Below, piece by piece: positions 7,001 through 10,253 of a stretch of DNA of 10,253 nucleotides. Each line of letters begins with the position of its first letter. Position 1 is the first letter of the stretch. A model generated the notes under the pieces. It saw only the letters and a program-made list of their open reading frames with translations. It was not told the origin of the DNA and made no database searches. The translations under genes were made by a program, and so were the position numbers. Source of the DNA: Phoronis pallida. Lineage: Eukaryota > Phoronida > Phoronidae. The stretch is taken from positions 1 to 10,253 of the forward strand of contig JAOXYC010246790.1 of assembly GCA_028565715.1 (NCBI GenBank), in the 5' to 3' direction.

Positions 7001-9684
7001 TTGAAAGTATTTTCAAAGCGTGCATTTCAATGAAGTCTTTCACTGTGACATAATGAATTGCTCTGAATCTAATTACTTTACTGGCTGCATATTTAATGTA
7101 CACGTTTTAATTACATAAATTTGTATATTAAGCATACACTTTGGAAAAAAAATCATAAAAATTTTGGTTGTCCGATTACACGACAAGGGATGGGTGAATG
7201 AATACTCATTATACAAACTAAGACTGAAACAGTATACACTTTAAATTTTTGATACACATCAGAAATGCTTGCCTCATTTTCAAGAAGTTAAAGTGTTTCA
7301 CATCTTCACCTTTTTGTGCCAAGATTTTCACCGTAACCTCAAATGGATAGGAGAATTAACTGTACATTGCTGAATATTTCTTCTCAAGTTTTACTTTCTT
7401 ATAATATTTATACTGTGATAATATTGCAGGAAGTTGATCTACTTAATGAGCGTCTGAAACCTCGTAAAAATCTACCCCCTCTGTTGTCCAAGTTGAGTGA
7501 AAGACCAGCAGAGAAGCTGGATTATCTGGGTGTTTCTTATGGACTGACGGCTGGTCTGCTCAAGTAAGAAATCGTTTTCTAGTTTATTTTTTGGTAAGAT
7601 TTCGTACAGCTTCTCTTATGAATCAAATGCTTCATTGAACGAAATGATGGATTGAGAAATTGTCATTGTCTTGAAATATGGACATCCTTTGTGTAACGCT
7701 GTCTTGTTGATATTTACCAAAAATTTTTTTTGAAAAATTTATTCATGGTTTGGATGTACAAAAACAATCTTTTGATGAGAGTATGTTTGATTGGGGTTTC
7801 CGTGTGTTATTACCTAGCTATGGAAATTTTGCCCTGATACCTCAAAATTTGCCCTTTAGGATAGTGTCAAAATTTGGTGAAAGCGCCACGTGCCGTGCAC
7901 ATATTAATATGCCCTGCATTTTTAGTTTGAAATTGTGTGTCGCACTGAAGGAGTTAACACAGTCCTACAATTCAAGTAAAAAATGGCAGACAACAATGTC
8001 TTGTGTGTGCCAAACTTTTAAGTTTCAATAGCTTGGTAATAAATAGATAATGACCTGAAAAATTTCACAAGCTATCTGGCACAATATGACATTTGCCAGG
8101 TAATAATATCTATTTATCATATTTCAGGTTCTGGAAGAGGTCTAAATTTGTGCCAGTGTATTTAAGGCAGACAGCTGTAAGTATGATACGATGAATTCAA
8201 TTGTTCATTCTCTCCCGATATACCTGTAGAAAATTGTGGTGAGAGGTCTTTTTGTAGATAGTCAGACGTTTCTGCCCAGCTACATCGGGCTTTTATTCAT
8301 GACTGATGTTCTTGCTGTGGACTTCACAGTGGCACTATCATGGCAGCACCATCAGTCATTGATAAAAGCCCAGTGTAGCCGGGCAGAAATGTCAGACCAT
8401 CTACAAAAAGACTTCTCACCCAGCAAGTGAACAATTTTCTACAGCTGTACTATGGTTTTCTGTTCTACACAAAGTAATGCTTCCTAAACAGTGTTCCGTA
8501 CTTGAGACTCTGCTAGATTGCGATAACTTTACACCAGGTATACTATTTGGGGGTGGATGTTAACATAACTTAGTTGATAAAAAACGTAATAAGTTATAAT
8601 TTCTACTAAATCTTGCAAGTGGGTGGTAAGATTTACACTTCCAATGGTCAAAGCAACAGTTGAGACGTGAACATGACACCTGGGCACAGATTGCGGGCAA
8701 ACCTTCCAATAACGTGATTTAATTGTAAAATTGTTGTCTTTGGTGGCACTACCAATTTACCTAGTCTATGATTTACTAGAAAAGTGTTTAGTGTAAGGTT
8801 CAAAACTGCCTGAAATATGAAAAAAGTCTGATCAGTAGTGTTTTCAATAACACTTGTTTAAAGGAGGGACTGCTGCCCAATTACACGAATGTAAGGTTAG
8901 TATGTTATTTCACTACGTTCAGTAACAGTATTTCAAATAATATATGATTGTAAAGCGCTTTGAATAAAAAGCGCAATATAAGCACCGACATTATTATTAT
9001 TATTATTTCAGAATGACTTGACTGGTGAACACTTCTTTTATTATGTTATCGGTGCTGAATGATGATGATAGTGCTGATCACACAAACTCACAGTATTTCA
9101 CATTATATGATTTCAGAATGACTTGACTGGTGAACACTCATGTATCATGTTATCGGTGCTCAATGATGATGACCGTGCTGATCAGACACACTCATGGCTA
9201 GACGCATACTGGCAAGGTGGGTGGTGTATTATGAATCCAGAATTACAAATTATATACAACTTGGCACTTAATTTAGAGACAGTATTTATTCGTTTGCAAA
9301 ATTTAATTGATCAAATAGCATAATTTTACATCTTTGATTTGATTGAAGAGCTTTTTTACTGTTTCAAAATTTGTAAAAACACAATTTAAAAATACTGTTG
9401 GAAGAGTCCTGCGTTATCAACAATGTTTTTAAGATGTCTAGATAGGGTCCCCCTAAGATGAAAATGATTGTTGTAATTTCAATCCACTTACAGGACAAAA
9501 CTATAACATTTAAAATTTGTCGATGAATGTTCTTTCCTGTCAATGACAGCTCATAATCCTTGTCCTATCACTATTTCAGATTTCCGCCGGAGATTTGTGT
9601 CGCTCTTATCATACCAGTTCAAGAACTTCCAACCGTCCATGTCACTCACAATATTGAACCAGAAGAAATTCAAGTCACCACAAG
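904..9684 (+). CDS. NAT10: NAT10/Kre33 RNA cytidine acetyltransferase, partial, 16 exons
   Basis: The product uses acetyl-CoA and ATP to acetylate cytidine (ac4C) in 18S rRNA and, with a THUMPD1/Tan1-type adaptor, in certain tRNAs; it works in the nucleolus and in small-subunit biogenesis (family knowledge). Seen here: near-continuous similarity to vertebrate NAT10 from about residue 67 of ~1025. In order these are the N-terminal TmcA-like domain (w1-w4), helicase-like ATPase with GRGKS and DEAA (w5-w9), GNAT domain with HPDYQG|MGYGS (w10-w15), and the start of the C-terminal RNA-binding part (w16). The coding join is 904-1075, 1466-1588, 1847-1908, 2160-2274 (or 2052-2274), 2524-2765, 3360-3552, 4215-4351, 4735-4874, 5227-5474, 5895-6011, 6350-6526, 6865-6981, 7430-7563, 8128-8176, 9117-9216, 9580-9684. 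All junction phases agree and no internal stop occurs. Both ends of the gene are outside the window. Confidence 0.97.
1076..1465 (+). other. Intron w1-w2, nothing recognised
   Basis: The intron is AT-rich and 390 nt long with a clean 3' tract. No repeat or conserved coding segment is seen on either strand. Confidence 0.85.
1466..1588 (+). CDS. NAT10: NAT10 exon w2 (N-terminal domain)
   Basis: The exon has 41 codons, DFEALTPNLLART to LRQLYTMTM, matching about human residues 125-165 and including the conserved ETVEGGGLV segment. The acceptor tract is ttttccattgcag and the donor is gtatgt at 1589; both ends are phase 0. Confidence 0.96.
1847..1908 (+). CDS. NAT10: NAT10 exon w3 (short N-terminal exon)
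   Basis: This 62-nt exon encodes DVHSRFRTESHQDVVGRFNE plus AG of an arginine codon, matching human residues about 166-186. The acceptor tract is cttcaattttcag and the donor is gtgagt at 1909. It ends in phase 2. The arginine codon is completed by the first G of either copy of the duplicated next exon (2052 or 2160). Confidence 0.95.
2041..2246 (+). repeat. Tandem partial duplication of exon w4 (period 108 nt)
   Basis: Copy A is the acceptor tract from 2041 plus exonic 2052-2138; copy B is the tract from 2149 plus exonic 2160-2246. The exonic parts are 87 nt each and 81 positions agree. The six differences (ATA/ATT, CTT/CTA, TCT/TCA, CTT/CTA, GTG/GTA, CCA/CCT) are all third-position and silent. 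The 108-nt period is 36 codons and the frame is open from 2052 to 2274, with the 21-nt intron-like spacer 2139-2159 reading as an open segment (YNLSCF at its core). Copy A has an acceptor as good as copy B's but no GT donor after 2138. Mutually exclusive splicing is therefore not possible, whereas alternative acceptors or full inclusion are. Confidence 0.93.
2160..2274 (+). CDS. NAT10: NAT10 exon w4 (copy B of a duplicated exon)
   Basis: The exon encodes FILSLASCETCMVIDDQLN through PVSSHTLSITPIPPKSS, matching human residues about 187-224, at the end of the N-terminal domain. The acceptor tract is cttgtcttgtttcag and the donor is gtaagt at 2275. This is the copy that has a donor, so it is certainly part of the gene. 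Splicing to the upstream acceptor (exon start 2052) would give a 223-nt exon instead, still in frame, and would add 36 residues. Confidence 0.93.
2524..2765 (+). CDS. NAT10: NAT10 exon w5 (Walker A of the helicase-like ATPase)
   Basis: The exon has 80 codons plus two bases. It begins with an acidic, poorly conserved stretch (DDPPSPSEQE), continues with LADLKESLQDTQPVG and the CCKTVDQAKALLKF block, and ends at TAARGRGKSASLGLA. GRGKS at 2710-2724 is the P-loop; its lysine (AAA, 2719-2721) corresponds to human K290, needed for ATP/GTP binding. The acceptor tract is tatttatctttaag and the donor is gtaagt at 2766 (phase 2). Confidence 0.97.
2766..3359 (+). other. Intron w5-w6, contains MITE family 1
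   Basis: Apart from the MITE at 3010-3173 the 594-nt intron has no recognised feature. The acceptor region attttatttcactaatg...ttcttttag is ordinary. Confidence 0.85.
3010..3173. mobile_element. MITE, family 1, long copy
   Basis: This is a foldback element of about 164 bp in the w5-w6 intron. The inner arms are gccggatatcagtcgg (3045-3060) and its near-perfect complement ccggactgatatccggc at the right. Both arms continue into ggcagtgat/atcactgcc and a central ccag...ctgg palindrome. The outer ends atatatgacctgg and ccaggtaataat-ttctatatatcat form imperfect terminal inverted repeats. There is no coding capacity. Its ends match the short copy at 8036-8120. A target-site duplication could not be fixed by eye. 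Confidence 0.8.
3360..3552 (+). CDS. NAT10: NAT10 exon w6 (helicase-like domain)
   Basis: The first T completes a glycine codon, followed by 64 codons from YSNIFVTAPSPENLKTLFEF to FREHRQTIQ. It includes the strongly conserved FKGFDALDYQEHMDYE and NPEFNKAIVRVN segments. The acceptor tract is gtttttcttttag and the donor is gtaggc at 3553 (phase 0). Confidence 0.97.
3553..4214 (+). other. Intron w6-w7, nothing recognised
   Basis: This 662-nt intron has no clear inverted repeat, tRNA or coding segment. A minus-strand open frame at 3966-4238 overlaps the start of exon w7 and has no family features. Confidence 0.8.
4215..4351 (+). CDS. NAT10: NAT10 exon w7 (Walker B / DEAA)
   Basis: The exon encodes YIHPSDAHKLGQAELLC, then IDEAAAIPLPLVKNLLGPYL and VFMSSTING. 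DEAA (4269-4280) is the Walker B-type motif that acts with GRGKS in exon w5. The acceptor is the AG at 4213-4214 after tttgtatttcag and the donor is gtaaga at 4352 (phase 2). Confidence 0.97.
4352..4734 (+). other. Intron w7-w8, only a weak inverted repeat
   Basis: The only structure seen is a short pair tctagcaa/ttgctaga near 4483-4528, with partial pairing beyond it. This is too short to call an element. Confidence 0.75.
4735..4874 (+). CDS. NAT10: NAT10 exon w8 (helicase motif and variable linker)
   Basis: The exon starts with the last base of a glycine codon and the conserved YEGTGRSLSLKLIQQLRQQS. It then has a Gly/Gln/Ser-rich linker (about TFGGNTVQIQAAGTQGKK then DGSSSAS) that shows no conservation with vertebrates. 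A linker is expected here because the family varies at this point. The acceptor tract is ctttgactgtttag and the donor is gtacat at 4875 (phase 1). Because the linker is not conserved, the exact donor rests on phase alone; gtactg at 4881 would give the same phase with two extra residues. Confidence 0.9.
4875..5226 (+). other. Intron w8-w9 with two candidate acceptors
   Basis: The 352-nt intron holds no repeat that I can see. Its 3' end has AG at 5200-5201 (atttattgtag) and AG at 5225-5226 (aaattttgtag), 25 nt apart. Only the second keeps the NAT10 frame from exon w8. Confidence 0.8.
5227..5474 (+). CDS. NAT10: NAT10 exon w9 (helicase C-terminal part)
   Basis: After completing a glycine codon the exon encodes RILHEVALNESIRYATGD, YVEKWLNGLLCLDSCN and a YYVNRDTLFSYHKASEAFLQ segment, ending in LYVASHYK. 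The match to NAT10 is nearly continuous. The acceptor used must be the AG at 5225-5226 (aaattttgtag). The nearer-looking AG at 5200-5201 would shift the frame and hit a stop. The donor is gtaagt at 5475 (phase 0). Confidence 0.96.
5475..5894 (+). other. Intron w9-w10, contains the tRNA-like gene
   Basis: This 420-nt AT-rich intron carries the minus-strand tRNA-like gene at 5687-5760. Its T-rich run acts as a possible Pol III terminator at 5679-5683 (aaaaa on the + strand). Confidence 0.8.
5687..5760 (-). tRNA. tRNA-like gene with intact A and B boxes, probably pseudogene or SINE head
   Basis: Read on the minus strand it folds as a cloverleaf. The acceptor ACCCCGG pairs with TTGGGTT (one mismatch, two G-T). 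The D stem is GTGT/GCAC. The anticodon arm has four pairs (CTAT/ATAG). The T arm CCGGG-TTCGATT-CCCGG is perfect. TGGTGTAGAGG fits the A box and GGTTCGATTCC the B box. The four-base variable loop AGAC and the T arm resemble tRNA-Asp/Glu. The anticodon loop CATGAAA lacks U33, and its nominal anticodon TGA does not fit that family. A TTTTT run follows the 3' end, so Pol III termination is possible. A working tRNA is unlikely; a degenerate tRNA or tRNA-derived repeat is more likely. Confidence 0.7.
5895..6011 (+). CDS. NAT10: NAT10 exon w10 (start of the GNAT region)
   Basis: The exon has 39 codons: NSPNDLQMLSDAPAHHIFCL, then LGPVDPTQNSLPEVLCVLQ. NSPNDLQMLSDAPAH is a family signature shared with vertebrates. 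The acceptor tract is gttatttcag and the donor is gtaagt at 6012; both ends are phase 0. Confidence 0.97.
6012..6349 (+). other. Intron w10-w11, contains the 18-bp repeat
   Basis: The second half is occupied by the degenerate GGGCGCT repeat at 6205-6292. The first half is plain AT-rich sequence up to about 6100, then more mixed in composition. Confidence 0.8.
6205..6292. repeat. 18-bp-period degenerate repeat, core TGGGCGCTWA
   Basis: The core occurs at 6208 (tgggcactaa), 6226 (tgggcgctta), 6262 (ttggcgctaa) and 6280 (tgggcgctaa). The starts are spaced 18, 36 and 18 bases, so a fifth unit at about 6244 has decayed to ttttcgaaaa. The array is followed by tacggta at 6300. It lies in the w10-w11 intron, directly before exon w11. 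Similar GGGCGCTTA repeats occur in several marine invertebrate genomes as far as I recall. Confidence 0.7.
6350..6526 (+). CDS. NAT10: NAT10 exon w11 (GNAT core, first half of the acetyl-CoA motif)
   Basis: The exon has 59 codons, from VCLEGEISKTTVMNSLSRGQ through ASGDLIPWTVSQQFQD to VVRIATHPDYQG. The last residues form the beta strand and first glycine of the acetyl-CoA pyrophosphate-binding loop, which the intron splits between QG and MGYGS. The acceptor tract is gattttag and the donor is gtgagt at 6527; both ends are phase 0. Confidence 0.97.
6527..6864 (+). other. Intron w11-w12, nothing recognised
   Basis: This 338-nt AT-rich intron has no repeat or RNA signature by eye. Confidence 0.85.
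6865..6981 (+). CDS. NAT10: NAT10 exon w12 (second half of the acetyl-CoA motif)
   Basis: The exon has 39 codons, MGYGSRCMELLRKYYEGK followed by an acidic, variable tail (SLSEDTSDVEPEITTVQKE). MGYGS completes the GNAT Q/R-x-x-G-x-G loop begun in exon w11; the human residue G641 mapped as catalytically essential lies in this motif. The acceptor tract is aaatatttcag and the donor is gtttgt at 6982, a weaker donor than most here. Its exact position is in poorly conserved protein, so it is slightly uncertain. Confidence 0.94.
6982..7429 (+). other. Intron w12-w13, nothing recognised
   Basis: This 448-nt AT-rich intron has no repeat or RNA signature by eye. The exon w13 frame is open upstream to 7343 without family similarity. 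Confidence 0.85.
7430..7563 (+). CDS. NAT10: NAT10 exon w13 (GNAT domain)
   Basis: The exon encodes EVDLLNERLKPRKNLPPLLS, then KLSERPAEKLDYLGVSYGLT and AGLLK (last codon split AA|G). PRKNLPPLL and ERPAEKLDYLGVSYGLT match vertebrate NAT10 almost residue for residue. The acceptor tract is gataatattgcag and the donor is gtaaga at 7564 (phase 2). Confidence 0.97.
7564..8127 (+). other. Intron w13-w14, contains the short MITE
   Basis: An open frame at 7750-8031 shows no recognisable domain and sits inside the intron. The short MITE copy fills 8036-8120, next to the acceptor. Confidence 0.8.
8036..8120. mobile_element. MITE, family 1, short internally deleted copy
   Basis: This copy of about 85 bp begins gtaataaatagataatgacc and ends ccaggtaataat-atctatttatcat. 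Its right 45 bp agree with the right end of the 3010-3173 element apart from about eight differences, and aaatttcaca is shared on the left. The long central palindrome of the other copy is missing. The element ends seven bases before the acceptor AG of exon w14. Confidence 0.75.
8128..8176 (+). CDS. NAT10: NAT10 exon w14 (49-nt microexon-sized exon)
   Basis: One base completes lysine, followed by 16 codons FWKRSKFVPVYLRQTA, the conserved strand FWKR-x-x-FVPVYLRQT of the GNAT fold. The acceptor is the AG at 8126-8127 (catatttcag) and the donor is gtaagt at 8177 (phase 0). The acceptor sits seven bases from the right end of a MITE copy, so the branch point and upstream tract are probably transposon-derived. 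Confidence 0.95.
8225..8443. mobile_element. Foldback MITE, family 2
   Basis: Long arms 8225-8308 and 8350-8443 are inverted copies. For example tgtagaaaattgt pairs with acaattttctaca, and gtctttttgtagat with atctacaaaaagac; the two cgtttctgcccagc-type and ggcttttat segments also pair. The spacer of about 41 nt contains a small ctgtg/cacag hairpin. The open frame across it on the + strand is a by-product of the palindrome. It differs in sequence from family 1. Flanking target duplications were not resolved. Confidence 0.8.
8950..9007 (+). mobile_element. 5'-truncated SINE/L2-type 3' tail with (ATT)n
   Basis: The sequence gtaaagcgctttgaa, then aaaagcgcaatataa, then an (ATT)n run is the typical 3' end shared by many L2-mobilised SINEs and LINEs in aquatic animals (established pattern, recalled not searched). 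Only the tail of about 58 bp is present. It interrupts the first unit of the exon w15 duplication, so it was inserted after, or together with, that duplication. Confidence 0.75.
9012..9090 (+). pseudogene. Dead partial duplicate of exon w15
   Basis: This stretch repeats the first 78 nt of exon w15 with one extra base. The first 22 bases are identical (NDLTGEH). A 9-versus-8-base difference then shifts the frame and leads to TGA at 9060-9062. Several scattered substitutions follow, and there is no donor at its end. It retains an AG acceptor at 9010-9011, but the tract before that AG is SINE-derived (ATT)n. If spliced in, it would give a truncated, probably NMD-targeted message. Confidence 0.92.
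9117..9216 (+). CDS. NAT10: NAT10 exon w15 (functional copy of a duplicated exon)
   Basis: The exon encodes NDLTGEHSCIMLSVL, NDDDRADQ, then THSWLDAYWQ plus one base of the next codon. NDLTGEHSCIML is a family signature at the end of the GNAT domain. The acceptor tract is atatgatttcag and the donor is gtgggt at 9217 (phase 1). A frameshifted copy of its first 78 bases lies 105 nt upstream. Confidence 0.95.
9217..9579 (+). other. Intron w15-w16, nothing recognised
   Basis: This 363-nt AT-rich intron has no repeat, RNA signature or conserved coding segment by eye. Confidence 0.85.
9580..9684 (+). CDS. NAT10: NAT10 exon w16 (start of the C-terminal RNA-binding part)
   Basis: The split codon G|AT gives aspartate, followed by FRRRFVSLLSYQFKNFQ, PSMSLTILNQKKFKSPQ and one base of the next codon. 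FRRRF-x-x-LLSYQF matches NAT10. The acceptor tract is ctatcactatttcag and the donor is gttagt at 9685 (phase 1). The following exons are beyond the window. Confidence 0.94.
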
Positions 9685-10253
9685 GTTAGTGGGGGTCTTA
9701 GAATGTGTGACGTACAGTCATTTTGTAAGAGGCTTTCATGCATAACATATGTGGCTTAGACTCTTAGACTAGTTGATGCACGATTAATGATGCTAGATAA
9801 CCTAATATGTCTGTTTTACAGTAAGAATTCATTACTCCATAGCAAAGTAAAATAAATCCTTTGATTAAAGTGAAGTATTATGTAGGATCACTAAAAATGT
9901 GGTTTTTGAAGAAAAGGAATGCCGAGCTAAAAAAACATGTCTTTATTGAGAGAGAACTTGATAAACTTGACAAAACAATTAATCCAGAGGTCCTGGGTTC
10001 GAGCCCCAGTCGGGCCATGAAACATTTTTCAAAAAAAATGTGCTTGAAAACGGTTGCTGGAACAATTTATAAGTGACAAAACGCTAGTTAAAAAATGCGT
10101 GACAAATCATGAAACCATAAATTTTAAATTAAAATGTAAATTAATTGCGCGAAATAAAGATTAACAATAGTGTACGTGCACAATATCTTTGAAGCCTGAA
10201 GACCAACATTAGGCAGGATGCTATCCGGATTTGTGTGGCCTGTGCAGATGAGA
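9685..10253 (+). other. Intron after w16, contains the half-tRNA
   Basis: The next NAT10 exon, expected to carry the conserved DLKRLEMYSRNMVDYH-type block, is not present before the window ends. The only recognisable item is the half-tRNA at 9984-10017. Confidence 0.8.
9984..10017 (+). pseudogene. 3' half of a tRNA (T arm and acceptor strand only)
   Basis: The T arm CTGGG-TTCGAGC-CCCAG at 9993-10009 is perfect, followed by a seven-base acceptor strand TCGGGCC and A. No A box, D arm or matching 5' acceptor strand is found in the AT-rich DNA upstream, so this is a fossil half-tRNA or the remains of a tRNA-derived SINE. Confidence 0.7.

Larger units (their letters stand above)
8177..9116 (+). 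other. Intron w14-w15, foldback MITE, SINE tail and dead exon copy
   Basis: This is the longest intron (940 nt). It holds the family 2 foldback (8225-8443), about 480 nt of unremarkable AT-rich DNA with a small ataactta/taagttat inverted repeat near 8565-8597, and then the exon w15 duplication with its SINE tail. Confidence 0.85.
8926..9116 (+). repeat. Intron-exon tandem duplication around exon w15
   Basis: The duplicated block begins with cagtatttca: at 8926 in unit 1 and at 9091 in unit 2. Both continue into a similar AT-rich run ending tatatgatt. Unit 2 then goes straight to tcag and the exon. Unit 1 has a SINE tail inserted between tatatgatt (ends 8949) and the acceptor of the dead exon copy. 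Unit 1 ends with actca at 9090, exactly where unit 2 starts. Confidence 0.85.

Noticed and set aside
7750-8031. 93-codon open frame in the w13-w14 intron
   Set aside because: It shows no similarity to NAT10 and is bypassed by the AA|G split codon joining exons w13 and w14.
8236-8430. 64-codon open frame
   Set aside because: It lies wholly inside the foldback element and reads through both inverted arms.
1-10253. A CRISPR array, prophage, toxin-antitoxin or other prokaryotic-type system
   Set aside because: The window is one spliced eukaryotic gene; there are no direct-repeat/spacer arrays, ribosome-binding sites or operons.

Overview
This is animal nuclear DNA carrying the middle of one intron-rich protein gene on the + strand. 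The gene is the orthologue of NAT10 (yeast Kre33, bacterial TmcA), the ATP-dependent RNA cytidine acetyltransferase that makes N4-acetylcytidine in 18S rRNA and in some tRNAs. Sixteen exons can be placed between 904 and 9684, all with GT donors and AG acceptors. Joined, they give 743 complete codons plus a split codon at each end. They correspond to about human NAT10 residue 67 to the region just past the acetyltransferase domain. The first exon(s) and the C-terminal part (rest of the tRNA-binding region and the tail) lie outside the window. AT-rich introns, phase-consistent splice sites, a 5'-truncated SINE/L2-like tail with an (ATT)n end, and MITE-like foldbacks suggest a marine invertebrate, possibly a non-vertebrate deuterostome such as a hemichordate, echinoderm or amphioxus. 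That placement is an impression, not a demonstration.

Layout: 1-903 has no recognisable coding exon. 904-2274 holds the N-terminal exons (w1-w4; w is numbering within this window). 2524-4351 holds the helicase-like ATPase core (w5-w7), with the Walker A motif GRGKS at 2710-2724 and DEAA at 4269-4280. 4735-5474 holds a variable linker and the end of the helicase region (w8-w9). 5895-9216 holds the GNAT acetyltransferase region (w10-w15), with the acetyl-CoA loop QG|MGYGS split by an intron. 9580-9684 (w16) starts the C-terminal RNA-binding region.

The introns carry most of the unusual structure. Two exons, w4 and w15, were each partly duplicated in tandem with a 105-108 nt period. In both cases the duplicate includes the acceptor and the 5' part of the exon but no donor. 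The w4 duplicate is still in frame, and its six differences from the other copy are all synonymous, so a protein with a 36-residue tandem insertion is possible. The w15 duplicate is dead: it is frameshifted, and a SINE tail has been inserted between its intron tract and its AG. Other items are two related MITEs (3010-3173 and 8036-8120), the second abutting an acceptor; a separate 219-nt foldback (8225-8443); a minus-strand tRNA-like gene with both Pol III boxes (5687-5760); a 3' half-tRNA (9984-10017); and an 18-bp-period repeat (6205-6292).

No bacterial-type system, CRISPR array, rRNA gene or second protein gene was found.
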